Shown here in pieces: positions 51,171 through 59,449 of a DNA stretch of 64,000 nt. The notes under the pieces were generated by a model, which did not search any database, was not told the origin of the DNA, and saw only the letters and a program-made list of their open reading frames with translations. The translations under genes were made by a program, and so were the position numbers. The stretch's first letter is position 1. Each line of letters starts with the position of its first letter. The DNA comes from Amarobacter sp035326025 (GTDB taxonomy: Bacteria; Chloroflexota; Dehalococcoidia; Tepidiformales; Tepidiformaceae): contig DAOKYT010000007.1 of the NCBI GenBank assembly GCA_035326025.1, positions 4,239 through 68,238 on the forward strand, read 5' to 3'.

Positions 51171-52349
51171 CTACCCCCGCGGGAGGCCGAGGCCCCGCTG
51201 AGCGATGATGTTCTTCTGGATCTCGCTGGTGCCGCCGCCGATGGGGCCAGACACCGCCAGCAGGTAGGAAGTGAGCACGCGGCCATGCAGCCGGGCCCAG
51301 GGCGACCCCGGGCGCAGCTGGCCGAAGGCGCCCAGCAGGTTCACGCCGGTATTAGCGACCTTGATGCCGAGCATGGCCATCCAGACTTTGCCGATGCTCG
51401 CTTCGTGGTTCGGCACATTTCCTTTCGATTGCAGCCAGGCGGTGCGGTAGGCGAGGAGCCGCCCAACCTCCACCTCCACCACCAGGTCGGCGAGCTTGTG
51501 CCGCACCTCGGCCCTGTCCCATGGCCGGCCGCCGGGATGGCGTTCCTTCGCCCAGCGGACAAGGTCGTGCAGGGTGCGGCGCGCGCCGGAGATGGCCGCG
51601 ATATTCGAGCGCTCGAAGTCCAGCGTCGTGGTCGCGACATACCAGCCGTTGTTCTCCCCGCCCATGAGGTCGCTGGCGGGCACGCGCACGTCCTCGAAGA
51701 ACACCTGGTTGAAATCGCGCCGGTAGGCGATGTTGGGGATGCCCTGGACCGAGATCCCGGGCGCCTTCATATCGACGACGAAGGCGCTGATGCCCTTGTG
51801 TTTTGGCACGTCCGGGTTGGTCCTTGCGAGCAGGAGCATCCTGTCGGCGATGTGGCCGTTCGAGGTCCAGATCTTCTGGCCGTTGATGACGTAGTCATCG
51901 CCATCGCGGACGGCTCGCGTTTCCATGCTGGCCAGGTCGGAGCCGCTTCCCGGTTCGCTAAAGCCCTGGCAGTACCATGTCTCGCCCGAGGCCATGCCGG
52001 GCAGGTAGCGCTCTTTCTGCTCCTCGCTCGCGTGGGCGAGCATGGTGGGGCCCGTGATGCCAATGGTGAAGAGCCGCCCGCCGGAGGGGGCGCGGTGGTA
52101 GGCCAGTTCCTCGTTGAGGATCATCTGCTCGACCGGGGTCTTGCCCATGCCGCCGTAGCGCTCGGGCCAGGCGGGTGCGAACCAGCGTTTCGCGCCGAGC
52201 TTTTTGGTGAAGGCGCGGGCGAATGCCAGCTGCTCTTCGTTGTCGAAGAAGTCGTCGTCGCCTTCGAAACCGGGCGGGAGCTCGGCCTTGAGGAAGGCCC
52301 GCAGCTCGGCGCGCCACTGTTCGGTCTCGGGAGGAAAGCGGAATTCCAT
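51171..52349 (-). CDS. Acyl-CoA dehydrogenase
   Basis: A 392-residue FAD enzyme with the family motifs YCQGFSEPGSGSDLA and GGTSEIQKNIIAQR. It introduces the trans-2,3 double bond of acyl-CoAs. The N-terminal domain reads FPPETEQWRAELRAFL. I start at the ATG at 52349, which has GGAG upstream; the ATG at 52361 would add four residues. Confidence 0.9.
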   Translation of the reverse strand: MEFRFPPETEQWRAELRAFLKAELPPGFEGDDDFFDNEEQLAFARAFTKKLGAKRWFAPAWPERYGGMGKTPVEQMILNEELAYHRAPSGGRLFTIGITGPTMLAHASEEQKERYLPGMASGETWYCQGFSEPGSGSDLASMETRAVRDGDDYVINGQKIWTSNGHIADRMLLLARTNPDVPKHKGISAFVVDMKAPGISVQGIPNIAYRRDFNQVFFEDVRVPASDLMGGENNGWYVATTTLDFERSNIAAISGARRTLHDLVRWAKERHPGGRPWDRAEVRHKLADLVVEVEVGRLLAYRTAWLQSKGNVPNHEASIGKVWMAMLGIKVANTGVNLLGAFGQLRPGSPWARLHGRVLTSYLLAVSGPIGGGTSEIQKNIIAQRGLGLPRG

Positions 52350-52419
52350 CGTCGGCTCCATGCGCGCCCGGGCGGGCGAAGGATGCGCTCGGGAGTGTAC
52401 GTCACTCCCCTTCCACGGG

Positions 52420-53232
52420 TCAGCGGGCGCTGTCGCGCGCGGCGCGGTATGCCTGGTCGATGAGGGCGGTCGCCCCGGGGAGGAGACCGGGCGCGCAGGC
52501 GATGACGTAGCCATCGGCGAAGGAGTGGCCGCCGAACCCGGCGGTCACTCCTCCCGCTTCCCGTACGATGAGGCCGCCGGCGGCGATGTCCCATGGGTTG
52601 AGGCGGTACTCGAAGTAGCCATCGAGCTGGCCGGATGCCACATGGCAGAGGTCGAGCGCGGCGGATCCACCCCGGCGGATATCGCGAATGTGGGGAAGTA
52701 TGCGGGCCACCATCGCCGCCTGTTCGGCGCGGGCCGCCGGGTCGTAGCCGAAGCCGGTGGCAAGGAGCGCGGTGCCCAGGTCGGTATTGCCGCTGATGGC
52801 GATGGCAGCCCCATTGCGGCGCGCGCCACGGCCTTTCGCGGCGGTGAACACCTCGCGGAGCGCCACGTCGTGGACGACCCCGGCCACCACTTCGCCCTCC
52901 ACTTCAACGGCGATGGAGACGGCGTAGGCCGGGATACCGTAGATGAAGTTCGTGGTCCCATCGAGCGGATCGAACACCCAGCGGACGCCGGAGGTGCCCG
53001 CCCGCGCCGCGCCCTCCTCGCCGAGCAGGCCGTCGCCTGGCCGCGCGTCGAGGATGAGCCGTTCGATGAGCGACTGCGAGCCCCGGTCGGCATCGGTGAC
53101 CATATCGGTCCGGGTCGACTTGGTCGCGACATCGAAGCCGGTGGCGGCGAAGCGCGCCAGGAGCCGGGCGGCCTCGGCGGCGATGCCGGTCGCCAGGTCG
53201 AGCAGCTCATCCGCCGGGGGGTTCGCGCTCAC
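52420..53232 (-). CDS. Inositol monophosphatase-family protein
   Basis: A 270-residue Mg-dependent phosphatase. Metal ligands: Glu in GEEGA, Asp pair in DPLDGTTNF and Asp in WDIAAGG. It removes phosphate from inositol monophosphate or related sugars. GTG 53232 overlaps the stop of the SDR gene upstream (GTGA), so the pair is coupled. Confidence 0.9.
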   Translation of the reverse strand: MSANPPADELLDLATGIAAEAARLLARFAATGFDVATKSTRTDMVTDADRGSQSLIERLILDARPGDGLLGEEGAARAGTSGVRWVFDPLDGTTNFIYGIPAYAVSIAVEVEGEVVAGVVHDVALREVFTAAKGRGARRNGAAIAISGNTDLGTALLATGFGYDPAARAEQAAMVARILPHIRDIRRGGSAALDLCHVASGQLDGYFEYRLNPWDIAAGGLIVREAGGVTAGFGGHSFADGYVIACAPGLLPGATALIDQAYRAARDSAR

Positions 53233-53978
53233 CGGAGCTGCCGTCCGCCATCGATGACCACGATGCTGCCGGTGACGTAGCTGGCGGCGTCGCTGGCGAG
53301 CCAGACCGCGGCGGCGGCGATGTCGCCGGGTTGCGCGAGCCGGCCCATGGGCACCTCGGCGCGCAGGCGTTCGCCGTGGCGGCTGGCAAAGAGGCCGGCG
53401 GTGAAGTCCGTTTCGACCCAGCCGGGGGCGATGGCGTTGACGCGGATGTTCCGGCCGGCCCACTCGAGCGCCATCACCTTTGTGAACTGGTGGATGCCGG
53501 CCTTGGTGGCGGAATAGACCCCAAGGCGCTCGCCGGGGACGATGCCGAGGACACTGCTCACGTTGATGATGCTGGCCGGGCGCCCGGCTTCGAAGGCGCG
53601 CCTGGCGAACTCCACGCTGGCGAAGTAGGTGCCGCGGAGGTTCACATCGACGACGGCGTCCCACTCGTCGACGGTCACGAGCTCGGCACGCTTGTAGTAG
53701 GGGCTGATGCCGGCGTTGTTGACCAGGATATCGACCGGGCCGAGCTCCCAGGTGCTTGCGATCATGGTGGCGATGCTGGCCGGGTCGGCGTTGTCGCAGG
53801 CGCGGGCGAGGCAGTTTGCCCCGAGCGAGACCGCCGCCTGGTGGAGCGGCCCTTCGCCGCGGGCGGTGATGATGACGCGGGCGCCGGCATCGATGAGGGC
53901 GCGGGCGATGCCGTAGCCGATGCCGCGGGACCCGCCGGTGACGATGGCGGTCTTGCCTTCGAGTGAGAAGGGGTTCAT
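53229..53978 (-). CDS. SDR-family oxidoreductase (FabG-like)
   Basis: A 249-residue NAD(P)-dependent reductase with TGGSRGIGYG, NNAG, catalytic Ser in NVSS and YSATKAG. It is close to 3-oxoacyl reductases in length and motifs. The start is the ATG at 53978. The gene is the first of a pair with the inositol phosphatase. Confidence 0.9.
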   Translation of the reverse strand: MNPFSLEGKTAIVTGGSRGIGYGIARALIDAGARVIITARGEGPLHQAAVSLGANCLARACDNADPASIATMIASTWELGPVDILVNNAGISPYYKRAELVTVDEWDAVVDVNLRGTYFASVEFARRAFEAGRPASIINVSSVLGIVPGERLGVYSATKAGIHQFTKVMALEWAGRNIRVNAIAPGWVETDFTAGLFASRHGERLRAEVPMGRLAQPGDIAAAAVWLASDAASYVTGSIVVIDGGRQLR

Positions 53979-54057
53979 GCGGGGATTTTCGCGGTTCGCC
54001 GGGTGAGCCGCGACCGTGGGGTGGCGCGGAACACTTTTCCAGCATGGATCCGCATTC

Positions 54058-54115
54058 CACCGCATGCCCACCGCATCACGCCGCACGTGCGGTGCCATGC
54101 GGTGCCACGCGGTGA
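54058..54115. repeat. Large imperfect inverted repeat with iterated CACCGCAT half-sites
   Basis: Around the centre GCACGTGC (54083-54090), left-arm words CACCGCAT (twice) and CACGCCGCAC face right-arm words GTGCGGTG, ATGCGGTG and ACGCGGTG. The arms are about 29 bases each. It lies between the divergent SDR gene and the 133-residue membrane-protein gene. Confidence 0.55.
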
Positions 54116-54276
54116 CTCCGGGGATGCATGGGGCGTGGGGCGGCCGGCGTCGGGCCGGGTCGCCAGCACCGCGGGGTGGGTTGCAAGCCGCGAGCTTTGG
54201 GTCATGGCAGGATCGTTCATGGCCCGACGCTGCGCGAGGTCACGGGTCTTCACCAAGCCCGGCCTGGCAGCGGTGG

Positions 54277-54282
54277 TATGGT
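54277..54282 (+). promoter_or_regulatory. -10 box of the 133-residue membrane protein gene
   Basis: TATGGT, eight bases before the ATG at 54291. It is nearly leaderless, with slightly longer spacing than usual here. Confidence 0.45.
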
Positions 54283-54290
54283 CCGGGACC

Positions 54291-54692
54291 ATGGAGCGAT
54301 ACCACATCGGCCTCGCGCTCATTGGGATTTCGGCCGTCCTCGCGGTGGCGGCCATCGTGGTCCCACGCCTCGCGTTCAAGGACACCGCCAGCGCACCGCC
54401 GGAGGCGGTGCTCCGCCTGAAGGCGCAGGCCGCCCATGTCCGGACGATCCCGCCGTTGGTTTCCCAGGCCACCATGGCCGAACAGTACGGACCCACGCCC
54501 GACCACGTTCGCGGCCGGGTGGTCGCGCGGACGCTCTTCGGGGTCCGCACTGGCTGGTACGAACTCCCGGCGGAGGGCAGCGAGGATTGGGACTACGACC
54601 ACGGCAAAGAGCTTGCCCTGTCGGGCGCGTTTCTCCTCGCCGAGGCGGGACTTCTCGGCGCAGCCGGCTGGCTCTTCGCCACCAGCCGCTGA
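54291..54692 (+). CDS. Hypothetical membrane protein, two segments
   Basis: A 133-residue protein with an N-terminal helix (about 5-25), a soluble loop of about 80 residues with an RGRVVARTLFG turn, and a second membrane helix near the end (about 110-130). The start at 54291 is set by the -10 box. No family is recognised. It is divergent from the SDR gene across the inverted-repeat region. Confidence 0.6.
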   Translation: MERYHIGLALIGISAVLAVAAIVVPRLAFKDTASAPPEAVLRLKAQAAHVRTIPPLVSQATMAEQYGPTPDHVRGRVVARTLFGVRTGWYELPAEGSEDWDYDHGKELALSGAFLLAEAGLLGAAGWLFATSR

Positions 54693-54815
54693 GCAGGGCA
54701 CATCGCTCACCGGGGGGTGAGCCGGGAACCGCAAGACGCCGCTTCTCCGGCGTAGTTCGCACTTCGTCCGTCGCCCCGTTACCCTCGAGCACGCCGAACG
54801 TTGAAACTAGCCGGT

Positions 54816-55454
54816 ATGTCCGTTGCTCGCATGTTCGACCTCGACCACTCCCGCGCCTACCTCCAGGGCGCCGACCCGGTGCTGGCCGCGCTCATCGAGC
54901 AGGTGGGGCGGATCGAGGTGCGCCCGGCCGGCCCCAATGCCTTCCAGGCGCTCAGCCGCTCCATCATCTACCAGCAGCTCAGCGGCACCGCCGCCGGGGC
55001 GATCTACCGCAAGTTCCAGGCGCTCTTCGGGCTCGAAGGCGAGGCCTTCCCGGCGCCGGAGCAGGTGCTTCCACTGGACGACGAGACCCTCCGTTCGGCC
55101 GGCCTCTCGCGCCAGAAGATCGCTTCCATCCGCAGCCTTGCCGAGCACTTCGCCAGCGGCGAACTCGGCAGCGAACAGTTCGAACAGTGGGCGGATGAGG
55201 AGATCATCGCCCACCTTACGCGGGTGCGGGGCGTGGGCCGCTGGACCGCCGAGATGTTCCTGATGTTCCACCTCCGGCGGCCGGATGTGCTCCCGGTGAA
55301 CGACCTTGGCATCAACCGGGCCATCATGCGGCGCTACGGGTTGGAGTCGATGCCGAAACCCGAGGCGGTGAAGGCGATCGGCGAGCCATGGCGGCCGCAC
55401 GCGACCGTCGCGTGCCTCTACCTCTGGCGGAGCGAGGACGTGGGGTTGCCGTAG
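54816..55454 (+). CDS. DNA-3-methyladenine glycosylase II-like (AlkA-type)
   Basis: A 212-residue HhH-GPD enzyme that excises alkylated bases. The helix-hairpin-helix reads RVRGVGRWTAEMFL and the catalytic Asp lies in VNDLGINRA. The ATG at 54816 is used; a TTG 15 bases upstream is possible. It ends next to the third copy of the TGAGGCG repeat. Confidence 0.88.
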   Translation: MSVARMFDLDHSRAYLQGADPVLAALIEQVGRIEVRPAGPNAFQALSRSIIYQQLSGTAAGAIYRKFQALFGLEGEAFPAPEQVLPLDDETLRSAGLSRQKIASIRSLAEHFASGELGSEQFEQWADEEIIAHLTRVRGVGRWTAEMFLMFHLRRPDVLPVNDLGINRAIMRRYGLESMPKPEAVKAIGEPWRPHATVACLYLWRSEDVGLP

Positions 55455-55777
55455 GGGAGGCGGGAGGTATGAGGCGTGAGGCGGCAGGCGCCGGTCCGGG
55501 TTTCGCGGTTACCGGCCCGGCGCCACGAAGTTCGCCCTTCGGACTGCCGCTCCCTCGCCAGCCCCGCCATCACCTCCAGGACGTGGGGGTCGCGGTTGCC
55601 GATGAGGAGCGTGCCCACGCCCACGCCGGCCCGGGCCCGGTAACGCTCGCGGGTGCCGTCCGCCGGTCCGGCGAGCGCCATCTCGACGGGCACGGTGGCC
55701 GGGGCCCGCAGCTGGAGAGGCTGGGGGTCCTGGATCGTGGCGGCGGCCTTTGTCTCCGACCCAACCAGCGAGATCAC
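55418..55777 (-). CDS. Possible small gene downstream of the sugar dehydrogenase
   Basis: An open frame of 119 codons whose ATG is five bases after the sugar dehydrogenase stop. The first 80 codons have strong G/C third positions, but the last 35 run antisense over the 3' end of the AlkA-like gene and a repeat, and look non-coding. It is either a small unrecognised protein or the remnant of one. A plausible stretch is GTLLIGNRDPHVLEVMAGLA. Confidence 0.35.
   Translation of the reverse strand: MISLVGSETKAAATIQDPQPLQLRAPATVPVEMALAGPADGTRERYRARAGVGVGTLLIGNRDPHVLEVMAGLARERQSEGRTSWRRAGNRETRTGACRLTPHTSRLPYGNPTSSLRQR
55470..55484 (+). repeat. Dispersed repeat TNAGGCGTGAGGCGG, copy 3
   Basis: TGAGGCGTGAGGCGG followed by CAGGCGCC, 15 bases past the stop of the AlkA-like gene. 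It matches the copies near purL and gyrB. Confidence 0.5.
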
Positions 55778-55782
55778 GGAGG

Positions 55783-57054
55783 CTAGCGCGCAACGACCCG
55801 GTACACCGCGCCCTCGCTATCGCGCACCGCGTAGAGTTCTCCCGCTTCGTCCTCGCCGAACGAGGAGATGCTGCCGGGCAGGCGGCCGATCTGTTCCGTC
55901 TCGAACTCGCCGTCCGCCTGGCGGGTTGCCCAGAGGTTGCCCGAGCAGTAATCGGTGAACAGGTAGGCTCCGGTTAGGGCGGGGTAGGCCTGGCCCCGGT
56001 ACACGTAGCCGCCCGTGATCGAGCAGCCCTGGCCGTGGTCGTACTCGAAGACCGGCAGGGTCATGCCGGTAGTGTCGCAGCCCTCGGCCGGGCGGAAGCA
56101 GTGGCTCGCCTCCATCACGGCCCAGCCGTAGTTCTCGCCGCCCGTGCTGGCGGCGGGCTGGACGTTCACTTCCTCGTACTTGTTCTGCCCAACGTCGGCG
56201 ATCCAGAGGTCGCCAGTCTCGCGGTCGAAGCTGAAGCGCCATGGGTTTCGGAGGCCCCAGGCCCAGACCTCAGCGCGTGCGGTCGACCGCGCGATGAACG
56301 GGTTCGACTCCGGGATGGCGTAGGGGTCGCCCGAATCGACATCGATGCGAAGGATCTTGCCGAGGAAGGCGAGCAAGTCCTGGCCGTTGTCGTCGGGGTC
56401 GCCGGCGCTGCCGCCGTCGCCGAGCGCGATGTAGAGGAGGCGATCCGGGCCGAAGGCGAGCATGCCGCCGTTGTGGTTCGGGTACTTGTCGGCCACCGCC
56501 AGGAGCTGCTTGCCGCTGCGCGGGTCGGCGCGGTTCGGATCGGAGGAGACGCGGAACTCGGCGACCGTGTTGTCGTTGTCCTGGGCGGTGTAGTAGACGA
56601 AGAGGCGGCCGTTTTGGGGGTAGCCGGGGTGGAAGGCGAGGCCGAGAAGGCCCTGCTCGTTACCGCTTGATTTGACCACGTTGGTGATATCCAGGAACGG
56701 CTGGGCGAGCAGCTCGCCGTCTTCGATGATGCGGATGCGGCCCTGCTTTTCGAGCACGAAGAGCCGCCCGCTCCCGTCGCCGGCGTGCGTGACGAAGGTG
56801 GGGCGGGCGAGCCCGCTGGCGACCTCTTCGAGCGCCACCACCGGGAGTGGCGCGGGCGTGCCGGGCGGGGCCGGGGTCGCCTCTCCGGTGGCCGGCGTGG
56901 TTGGCGCCGGGGACGCGGTGGTGGAAGGCGAGGGGCCGGGCTGCTGATCGTCACGGTCGTCGCAGGCGACCAGCAGCAACCAGGCGATGAAGGGGAGCGA
57001 GAGCAGCTGGACGATCACGGGTGGCCTGCGGGATGCGATCGGCATCCGGGCCAT
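55783..57054 (-). CDS. PQQ-dependent sugar dehydrogenase-like lipoprotein (GSDH family)
   Basis: A 423-residue exported protein. The signal ends in LLLVAC (lipobox LVAC), followed by an Asp-rich and then Pro/Thr-rich linker. The mature part is a six-bladed propeller of the glucose/sorbosone dehydrogenase family: GLLGLAFHPGY, KYPNHNGGML (catalytic-type His) and GLRNPWRFSFD. These enzymes oxidise sugars with PQQ; no PQQ synthesis genes are nearby. The start at 57054 sits in front of a basic stretch. Confidence 0.85.
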   Translation of the reverse strand: MARMPIASRRPPVIVQLLSLPFIAWLLLVACDDRDDQQPGPSPSTTASPAPTTPATGEATPAPPGTPAPLPVVALEEVASGLARPTFVTHAGDGSGRLFVLEKQGRIRIIEDGELLAQPFLDITNVVKSSGNEQGLLGLAFHPGYPQNGRLFVYYTAQDNDNTVAEFRVSSDPNRADPRSGKQLLAVADKYPNHNGGMLAFGPDRLLYIALGDGGSAGDPDDNGQDLLAFLGKILRIDVDSGDPYAIPESNPFIARSTARAEVWAWGLRNPWRFSFDRETGDLWIADVGQNKYEEVNVQPAASTGGENYGWAVMEASHCFRPAEGCDTTGMTLPVFEYDHGQGCSITGGYVYRGQAYPALTGAYLFTDYCSGNLWATRQADGEFETEQIGRLPGSISSFGEDEAGELYAVRDSEGAVYRVVAR

Positions 57055-57092
57055 GGTGCCGCGACGCGAGTAAGCACCGGGGAAACGCAGCC

Positions 57093-58229
57093 TCACTGGT
57101 GGCCCACGTGGGCGCGGAGGAACTCGCTGACGGCCTGGTGGTAGGCGCCGGGGTCGTGGTTCCAGGCCCGCACGTGGCCGGCGCCGGGGATGCGCACGTA
57201 GCGGACGATATCGGGCCGGGCGCGCGCCAGGGCGTCGCTGGTCTCGACCGGGACGGTTGGGTCGCCATCGCCATGGAAGAGGAGGATGGGCACCTCCAGG
57301 CGGCGGGCTGTCTCGAAGTGGTCGAAGTCGCGCCAGTTGAACCCGTAGCGGCGGGCGGCCACGCGGTTCGAGACCGGCAGCACCCGGACTGGCACGCGCA
57401 TCTGGCGGGCGCGGTGCTCGACGGTGCGCGCGAGGTCGATCATCGGTGCATCGAGTACGAGCGCGGCCACCCGGCTGGCGAGGCTTGAGCGGGCCATGAA
57501 GGCGAGCGAAATGGCGCCGCCCATGCTGTAGCCCACGAGCACCACGCGGCGCGCTCCCCGTTCGAGGGCGAAGCGGACCGCACCTTCGACTTCTTCCCAT
57601 TCGTCGCGGCCGTAGGCGTATTGGCCGTGGGGCGCGGGCGGGCAGCCTTCGTCGTTCCGGTAGGTAATGGCCAGGCAGTCGATGCCGTGGCTGGCGAGGA
57701 TGGGCATGATGCGCAGTCCCTCGCGGCGGTTCGCGCCCTTGCCGTGGACGAGGATCGCCCAGGTCTCGCTGGCGGCGGGCACGTGCCACGCGGGGAACGC
57801 GCCGAGCGGCGACTCGAACAGCGCCTCATCGAACGGCAGGCCGTGGGCGGTAAGGGGGTCGCCTTCGAAGGCGAACGCATCGAGGCGCACGTGGTCGCCC
57901 GCGCGAAGGTCGCCCGCGCCGGGGCGGAATTCGCGCAGGGCCACCACGCCGTTGGCCTCGAGCACGGGGCCGGCGTGCCCCCAGCCGCGCGCGCCGCGGA
58001 GCAGGTAGTGGCCGGTGGCGGTCGCGGGCGTGACGGGCTCCCTGGTGGCATGGCGCAGGGTGACCAGCCCGGGAGCGATGGCGGTTGCCTGGAGGTCGAG
58101 CGGGTCGGGGCGGCGGTCGCGCTCCGGGTTGAAGCCGGTCTGGTGCAGCACGCGGGCGAGCGCGAGGGAGGGCGCCAGCACGAGGCCGGTGCCCACCGCC
58201 GAAACCGCGACCAGCGGATTGACACGCAT
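57093..58229 (-). CDS. Alpha/beta-hydrolase, membrane-associated
   Basis: A 378-residue hydrolase. The N-terminus is a hydrophobic segment (about 4-25), then about 130 residues without a match, then the alpha/beta-hydrolase core with GYSMGG nucleophile, an Asp in GDGDPTVP and His in GAGHVRAW. TACGAT lies seven bases before the ATG at 58229, which decides between this and the upstream ATG at 58238. The substrate is unknown. Confidence 0.8.
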   Translation of the reverse strand: MRVNPLVAVSAVGTGLVLAPSLALARVLHQTGFNPERDRRPDPLDLQATAIAPGLVTLRHATREPVTPATATGHYLLRGARGWGHAGPVLEANGVVALREFRPGAGDLRAGDHVRLDAFAFEGDPLTAHGLPFDEALFESPLGAFPAWHVPAASETWAILVHGKGANRREGLRIMPILASHGIDCLAITYRNDEGCPPAPHGQYAYGRDEWEEVEGAVRFALERGARRVVLVGYSMGGAISLAFMARSSLASRVAALVLDAPMIDLARTVEHRARQMRVPVRVLPVSNRVAARRYGFNWRDFDHFETARRLEVPILLFHGDGDPTVPVETSDALARARPDIVRYVRIPGAGHVRAWNHDPGAYHQAVSEFLRAHVGHQ

Positions 58230-58236
58230 CGGGATC

Positions 58237-58242
58237 ATCGTA
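58237..58242 (-). promoter_or_regulatory. -10 box, leaderless promoter of the alpha/beta hydrolase
   Basis: TACGAT seven bases before ATG 58229 on the minus strand. The upstream ATG at 58238 overlaps the box. Confidence 0.5.
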
Positions 58243-58320
58243 GCCGGTAGCGGGTTGAACGCGGGTAAGCGGCCGCCCCGCAGCCCATCGGGGGCGGTGA
58301 ACGCGGGAAGGGCGGAGTTC

Positions 58321-58337
58321 GAAGGGCGAAGGGCGAA
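58321..58337 (+). repeat. Heptamer tandem repeat GAAGGGC
   Basis: Two full copies of GAAGGGC and part of a third, just before the promoter of the gene at 58370. One of several seven-base tandem arrays in this part of the window. Confidence 0.6.
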
Positions 58338-58357
58338 GAGGCGGCATCGCGATGCGG

Positions 58358-58363
58358 TAGACT
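58358..58363 (+). promoter_or_regulatory. -10 box, leaderless promoter of the antitoxin-like gene
   Basis: TAGACT, then exactly six bases and ATG 58370. It would also drive the overlapping nucleotidyltransferase gene. Confidence 0.6.
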
Positions 58364-58369
58364 GGGTAC

Positions 58370-58624
58370 ATGACGGAGCCGGCGAGGTTCACTGTTTCGG
58401 AGCGGGACCGGGAGTACATGCGGCGCCTCGGCAGATACGTGGAGGAAGCCAACGAGGCTACCCGCAAGGAATGGCTCGCCTTGTCGGGGGCCGAACGCAT
58501 CGCGAAGAGCGAACAACTCGCGCGCCCATACCGGACATCAGAACGGGTCGACGCGGCCGCCGCCGAAGACGATCCCGCGCCACTGTACGAAAGAGCACGT
58601 CGCCTTGGCCTCACGAATCGGTAG
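58370..58624 (+). CDS. Small helical protein, antitoxin-like partner
   Basis: An 84-residue charged, mostly helical protein (SERDREYMRRLGRYVEEANE at the N-terminal part) with no recognised DNA-binding fold. It overlaps the start of the nucleotidyltransferase gene by 20 bases, an arrangement common for antitoxin genes. The role as antitoxin is inference. Confidence 0.6.
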   Translation: MTEPARFTVSERDREYMRRLGRYVEEANEATRKEWLALSGAERIAKSEQLARPYRTSERVDAAAAEDDPAPLYERARRLGLTNR

Positions 58625-59180
58625 TCGGCGCGAACCCGATCAAGGTCTGCTGGAGTTGGTCGCGAGCGCTTTCCAGGAGGCGAAGCTGCGAGGTGCCATC
58701 ATCGGCGGTGTTGCTCGCAACTATTGGGAAGTTCCCAGGCTCACGTTCGACATCGACTTCACGGTCGAGGCAAACCCGGCGGGCATCGAGACGGTCATCG
58801 CCGCGCTCGCCGACCACGGCTTCGAGGTGTTGAAGGCCCAGGGACGCGAACAGGCTTCCGGTCCGGACTTCGTCCAGCTCTACAACCGGGATATCGCCCA
58901 GGTGGTCGAATTGCAGGCCGCAAAGACCCCGTTTCAGGAGGAGCTTCTGCGCCGTGCCATTGCTCTGGACGACACCGGGCTCCGCGTGGCCAGTCGCGAA
59001 GACCTCATCGTCCTCAAACTCCTCGCGCTTCGGCCAAAGGATCGGGACGACCTCAGGGAACTCGCTTCCAACGCCAGCATCGACTGGGACTATGTGCGGC
59101 ACTGGTGCGATGTCTGGCAGGTTACGGACCGGCTGGAGCACCTCCGCCGGGCGATCGCCGAGGACGCCGCAAACCGCTGA
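58605..59180 (+). CDS. Nucleotidyltransferase-fold protein (DUF6036/AbiEii-like)
   Basis: A 191-residue protein with the minimal nucleotidyltransferase signature GGVARNY followed by RLTFDIDFTV, where the D-I-D pair would bind Mg. AbiEii and MenA-type toxins with this fold attach nucleotides to tRNA or proteins. TTG 58605 is the only start that keeps the N-terminal helix. It is the second gene of a two-gene unit, with the small gene before it. Confidence 0.7.
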   Translation: MASRIGSRREPDQGLLELVASAFQEAKLRGAIIGGVARNYWEVPRLTFDIDFTVEANPAGIETVIAALADHGFEVLKAQGREQASGPDFVQLYNRDIAQVVELQAAKTPFQEELLRRAIALDDTGLRVASREDLIVLKLLALRPKDRDDLRELASNASIDWDYVRHWCDVWQVTDRLEHLRRAIAEDAANR

Positions 59181-59251
59181 ACGCGGCGGCGCGGCGCGGG
59201 CGGATTCCGATTGCGGGAGCGAAGGGCGTGCGCCTTGCCGGCGCGGGAAAC

Positions 59252-59271
59252 GCCAATCGCCAATCGCCAAT
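59252..59271 (+). repeat. Heptamer tandem repeat GCCAATC
   Basis: Nearly three copies of GCCAATC upstream of the purH promoter. Confidence 0.6.
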
Positions 59272-59294
59272 GGCAGGGCGAGGGGTGGCGGGGC

Positions 59295-59300
59295 TATACT
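59295..59300 (+). promoter_or_regulatory. -10 box of the purH leader
   Basis: TATACT, placing the transcription start near 59307, at the first stem of the ZTP aptamer. Confidence 0.6.
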
Positions 59301-59302
59301 TT

Positions 59303-59382
59303 CCCTGCCGGGCAACTGGCGAGTTCGCGGAGCACCGCGAGGGAGCCCGGCACGTTTCGCATGGTCGCTCGCCTGGGCCGAA
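59303..59382 (+). promoter_or_regulatory. ZTP riboswitch (pfl class)
   Basis: Hallmarks of the pfl RNA appear in order: ACTGGCG (59315-59321), GCGG...ACCGCGAGGGAGC (59327-59345) and, after a variable stem, CGCCTGGGCC (59370-59379). Its downstream gene is purH, whose substrate AICAR gives the ligand ZTP under folate shortage. Ligand binding would prevent the following terminator and so raise purH expression. Confidence 0.88.
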
Positions 59383-59415
59383 GGTCTCGCTGCATATCCC
59401 GCGCGGGGCCTTTTT
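59383..59415 (+). terminator. Rho-independent terminator of the ZTP riboswitch
   Basis: GGTCTCGC pairs with GCGGGGCC (8 bp including G-U pairs) and TTTTT follows at 59411-59415. It abuts the aptamer, an on-switch arrangement typical for ZTP riboswitches. Confidence 0.75.
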
Positions 59416-59449
59416 CGATCCCCCGGGGTGGGGTTCCAGGGCCCTCGTG

